From: Candidatus Hydrogenedentota bacterium
GTDB lineage: Bacteria > Hydrogenedentota > Hydrogenedentia > Hydrogenedentales > SLHB01
Length of the DNA stretch: 6,844 bases
Assembly (NCBI GenBank): GCA_022706165.1
Contig: JAKJDA010000158.1
Span: forward strand, 1-6,844
Direction: 5' to 3'
Both the position numbers and the translations under genes were made by a program. The notes under the pieces were generated by a model that had not been told where the DNA came from, did no database searches, and worked only from the letters and a program-made list of their open reading frames with translations. This document shows, piece after piece, positions 6,133-6,844 of the stretch (positions are counted from its first letter, which is position 1; every line of letters starts with the position of its first letter).

Positions 6133-6844
6133 GTGTATATTTCAATCCGGGACGCATTGTTATGCGATCCAGCGTTGGGGATGCCTGCGGATACGGCGCG
6201 CGCCTTGGGCGTGGGCGCGGTCGAGATCGCGTTGCGCGATGATTTTACGGTCTGTGCGATGGATTCGAAGGGGACGGTTCCTCTGCGTTCCGCCGCGGAC
6301 GCCGCTGCGTATCGATCGCGCGTCGCGGACATGGGGTTGCGCTTGGCGGCTTTTCTCACGTCGTGCGATTTCAGCGTGGGGCCGCAGACCGCGACCGTCG
6401 ATTGGGTGGTCCGGGCCATCGAGCGGGCGCAGGCCGCTTGCGTGCCGGTTGTGCGGATCGATTCGGCGATGGCGCGCGAACGCGAGTTCGATTTCGAGAC
6501 GCGCGTCGGGCTGTTTGCGGAGGGACTGGCCAAGGCCCTCGCGCGCACCGATGGGGCCGGCGTGGCCCTTGGCATCGAGAACCATGGGTTTCAGGGCAAC
6601 AACCTGGCCTTTTTGTTGCATGTATTTCGCGGCGCCGGCTCGCCCCGGCTTGGCGTCACGTTGGACACCGGCAATTTCTATTGGCGCGGCTATCCGCTGT
6701 CGGAGGTGTACGGCATTCTGGCATTGCTGGCCCCGCACGCAAAGCATACGCACCTGAAAAACATCCGCTATCCCGATGATGTGCGCGAGACGGTTCGCGA
6801 GGCGGGCTGGGAATATGAGCAGTGCGTGGCGCCGCTGGACGAGG
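6133..6844 (+). CDS. Sugar phosphate isomerase/epimerase, xylose isomerase-like TIM barrel (3' end outside window)
   Basis: The first 237 residues of a protein of the AP-endonuclease-2 / xylose isomerase-like barrel superfamily (family members are typically about 250-300 residues). Such enzymes use a divalent metal to interconvert ketose and aldose sugars or epimerise keto sugars; some act as inosose dehydratases or hydroxypyruvate isomerases. Visible strand-end motifs carry the expected metal ligands: Glu149 in GIENHG, Asp178 in TLDTGNF and His207 in THLKN; the fourth acidic ligand would lie beyond the window. The early strand VEIAL (about residue 30) and the VVRID strand (about residue 110) fit the barrel order. 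There is no signal peptide, so it is probably cytoplasmic. The start is GTG; beginning at the in-frame ATG 6181 would remove the first beta strand. It follows the pilin-like gene by 17 bases and is probably in its transcript. The substrate cannot be told from sequence alone. Confidence 0.88.
   Translation, partial: MYISIRDALLCDPALGMPADTARALGVGAVEIALRDDFTVCAMDSKGTVPLRSAADAAAYRSRVADMGLRLAAFLTSCDFSVGPQTATVDWVVRAIERAQAACVPVVRIDSAMAREREFDFETRVGLFAEGLAKALARTDGAGVALGIENHGFQGNNLAFLLHVFRGAGSPRLGVTLDTGNFYWRGYPLSEVYGILALLAPHAKHTHLKNIRYPDDVRETVREAGWEYEQCVAPLDE

Noticed and set aside
6160..6753. Minus-strand 197-residue frame and plus-strand alternative frames over the isomerase
   Set aside because: They overlap the frame that contains the conserved metal-site motifs of the isomerase family and show no conserved motif themselves.
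1..6844. Mobile elements, CRISPR arrays, tRNA or rRNA genes, toxin-antitoxin or defence genes
   Set aside because: I looked on both strands and found no direct repeats with regular spacing, no transposase or integrase motifs and no RNA gene signature; the window is fully explained by four ordinary genes and their intergenic regions.

Overview
This is a bacterial, GC-rich window. No rRNA, tRNA, insertion sequence, prophage gene or CRISPR repeat is visible. The taxon cannot be fixed from the sequence. A giant soluble PAS/GAF kinase, a lone short-leader pilin-like protein and a TIM-barrel sugar isomerase would suit a free-living environmental lineage (for example Planctomycetota/PVC, Hydrogenedentota or a deltaproteobacterial group), but that is inference.

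Layout. The left 61% (1-4188, minus strand) is a single uninterrupted reading frame. It is the N-terminal 1396 residues of a very large cytoplasmic sensor histidine kinase: three GAF and six PAS domains in series, then a HisKA domain with the phospho-acceptor His1317 in an HDFNN motif. The ATP-binding domain lies beyond position 1. Many long open frames overlap this gene on both strands; they are by-products of its codon bias. A 244-bp divergent intergenic region (4189-4432) follows. It holds a near-consensus sigma70-type promoter for the kinase, a perfect 16-bp dyad (4300-4315), and a possible -10 box for the opposite gene.

The plus-strand part starts with a complete class I-alpha DAHP synthase (4433-5494), the first enzyme of the shikimate pathway. 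All metal ligands and the main substrate-binding residues are present. A glycine at the position that helps set Phe versus Tyr feedback specificity suggests the Tyr-sensitive (AroF-like) type. A stem-loop folds across its stop codon, and a candidate promoter sits just downstream.

Next come a small type IV pilin-like/pseudopilin protein (5618-6115) and, only 17 bp later, the start of an AP-endonuclease-2-fold sugar phosphate isomerase/epimerase (6133 to beyond 6844). The short gap suggests these two are co-transcribed. No single pathway links the four genes. I did not find a convincing new biological system; the most useful leads are the divergent control region, the predicted feedback type of the DAHP synthase, and the orphan pilin-like gene.
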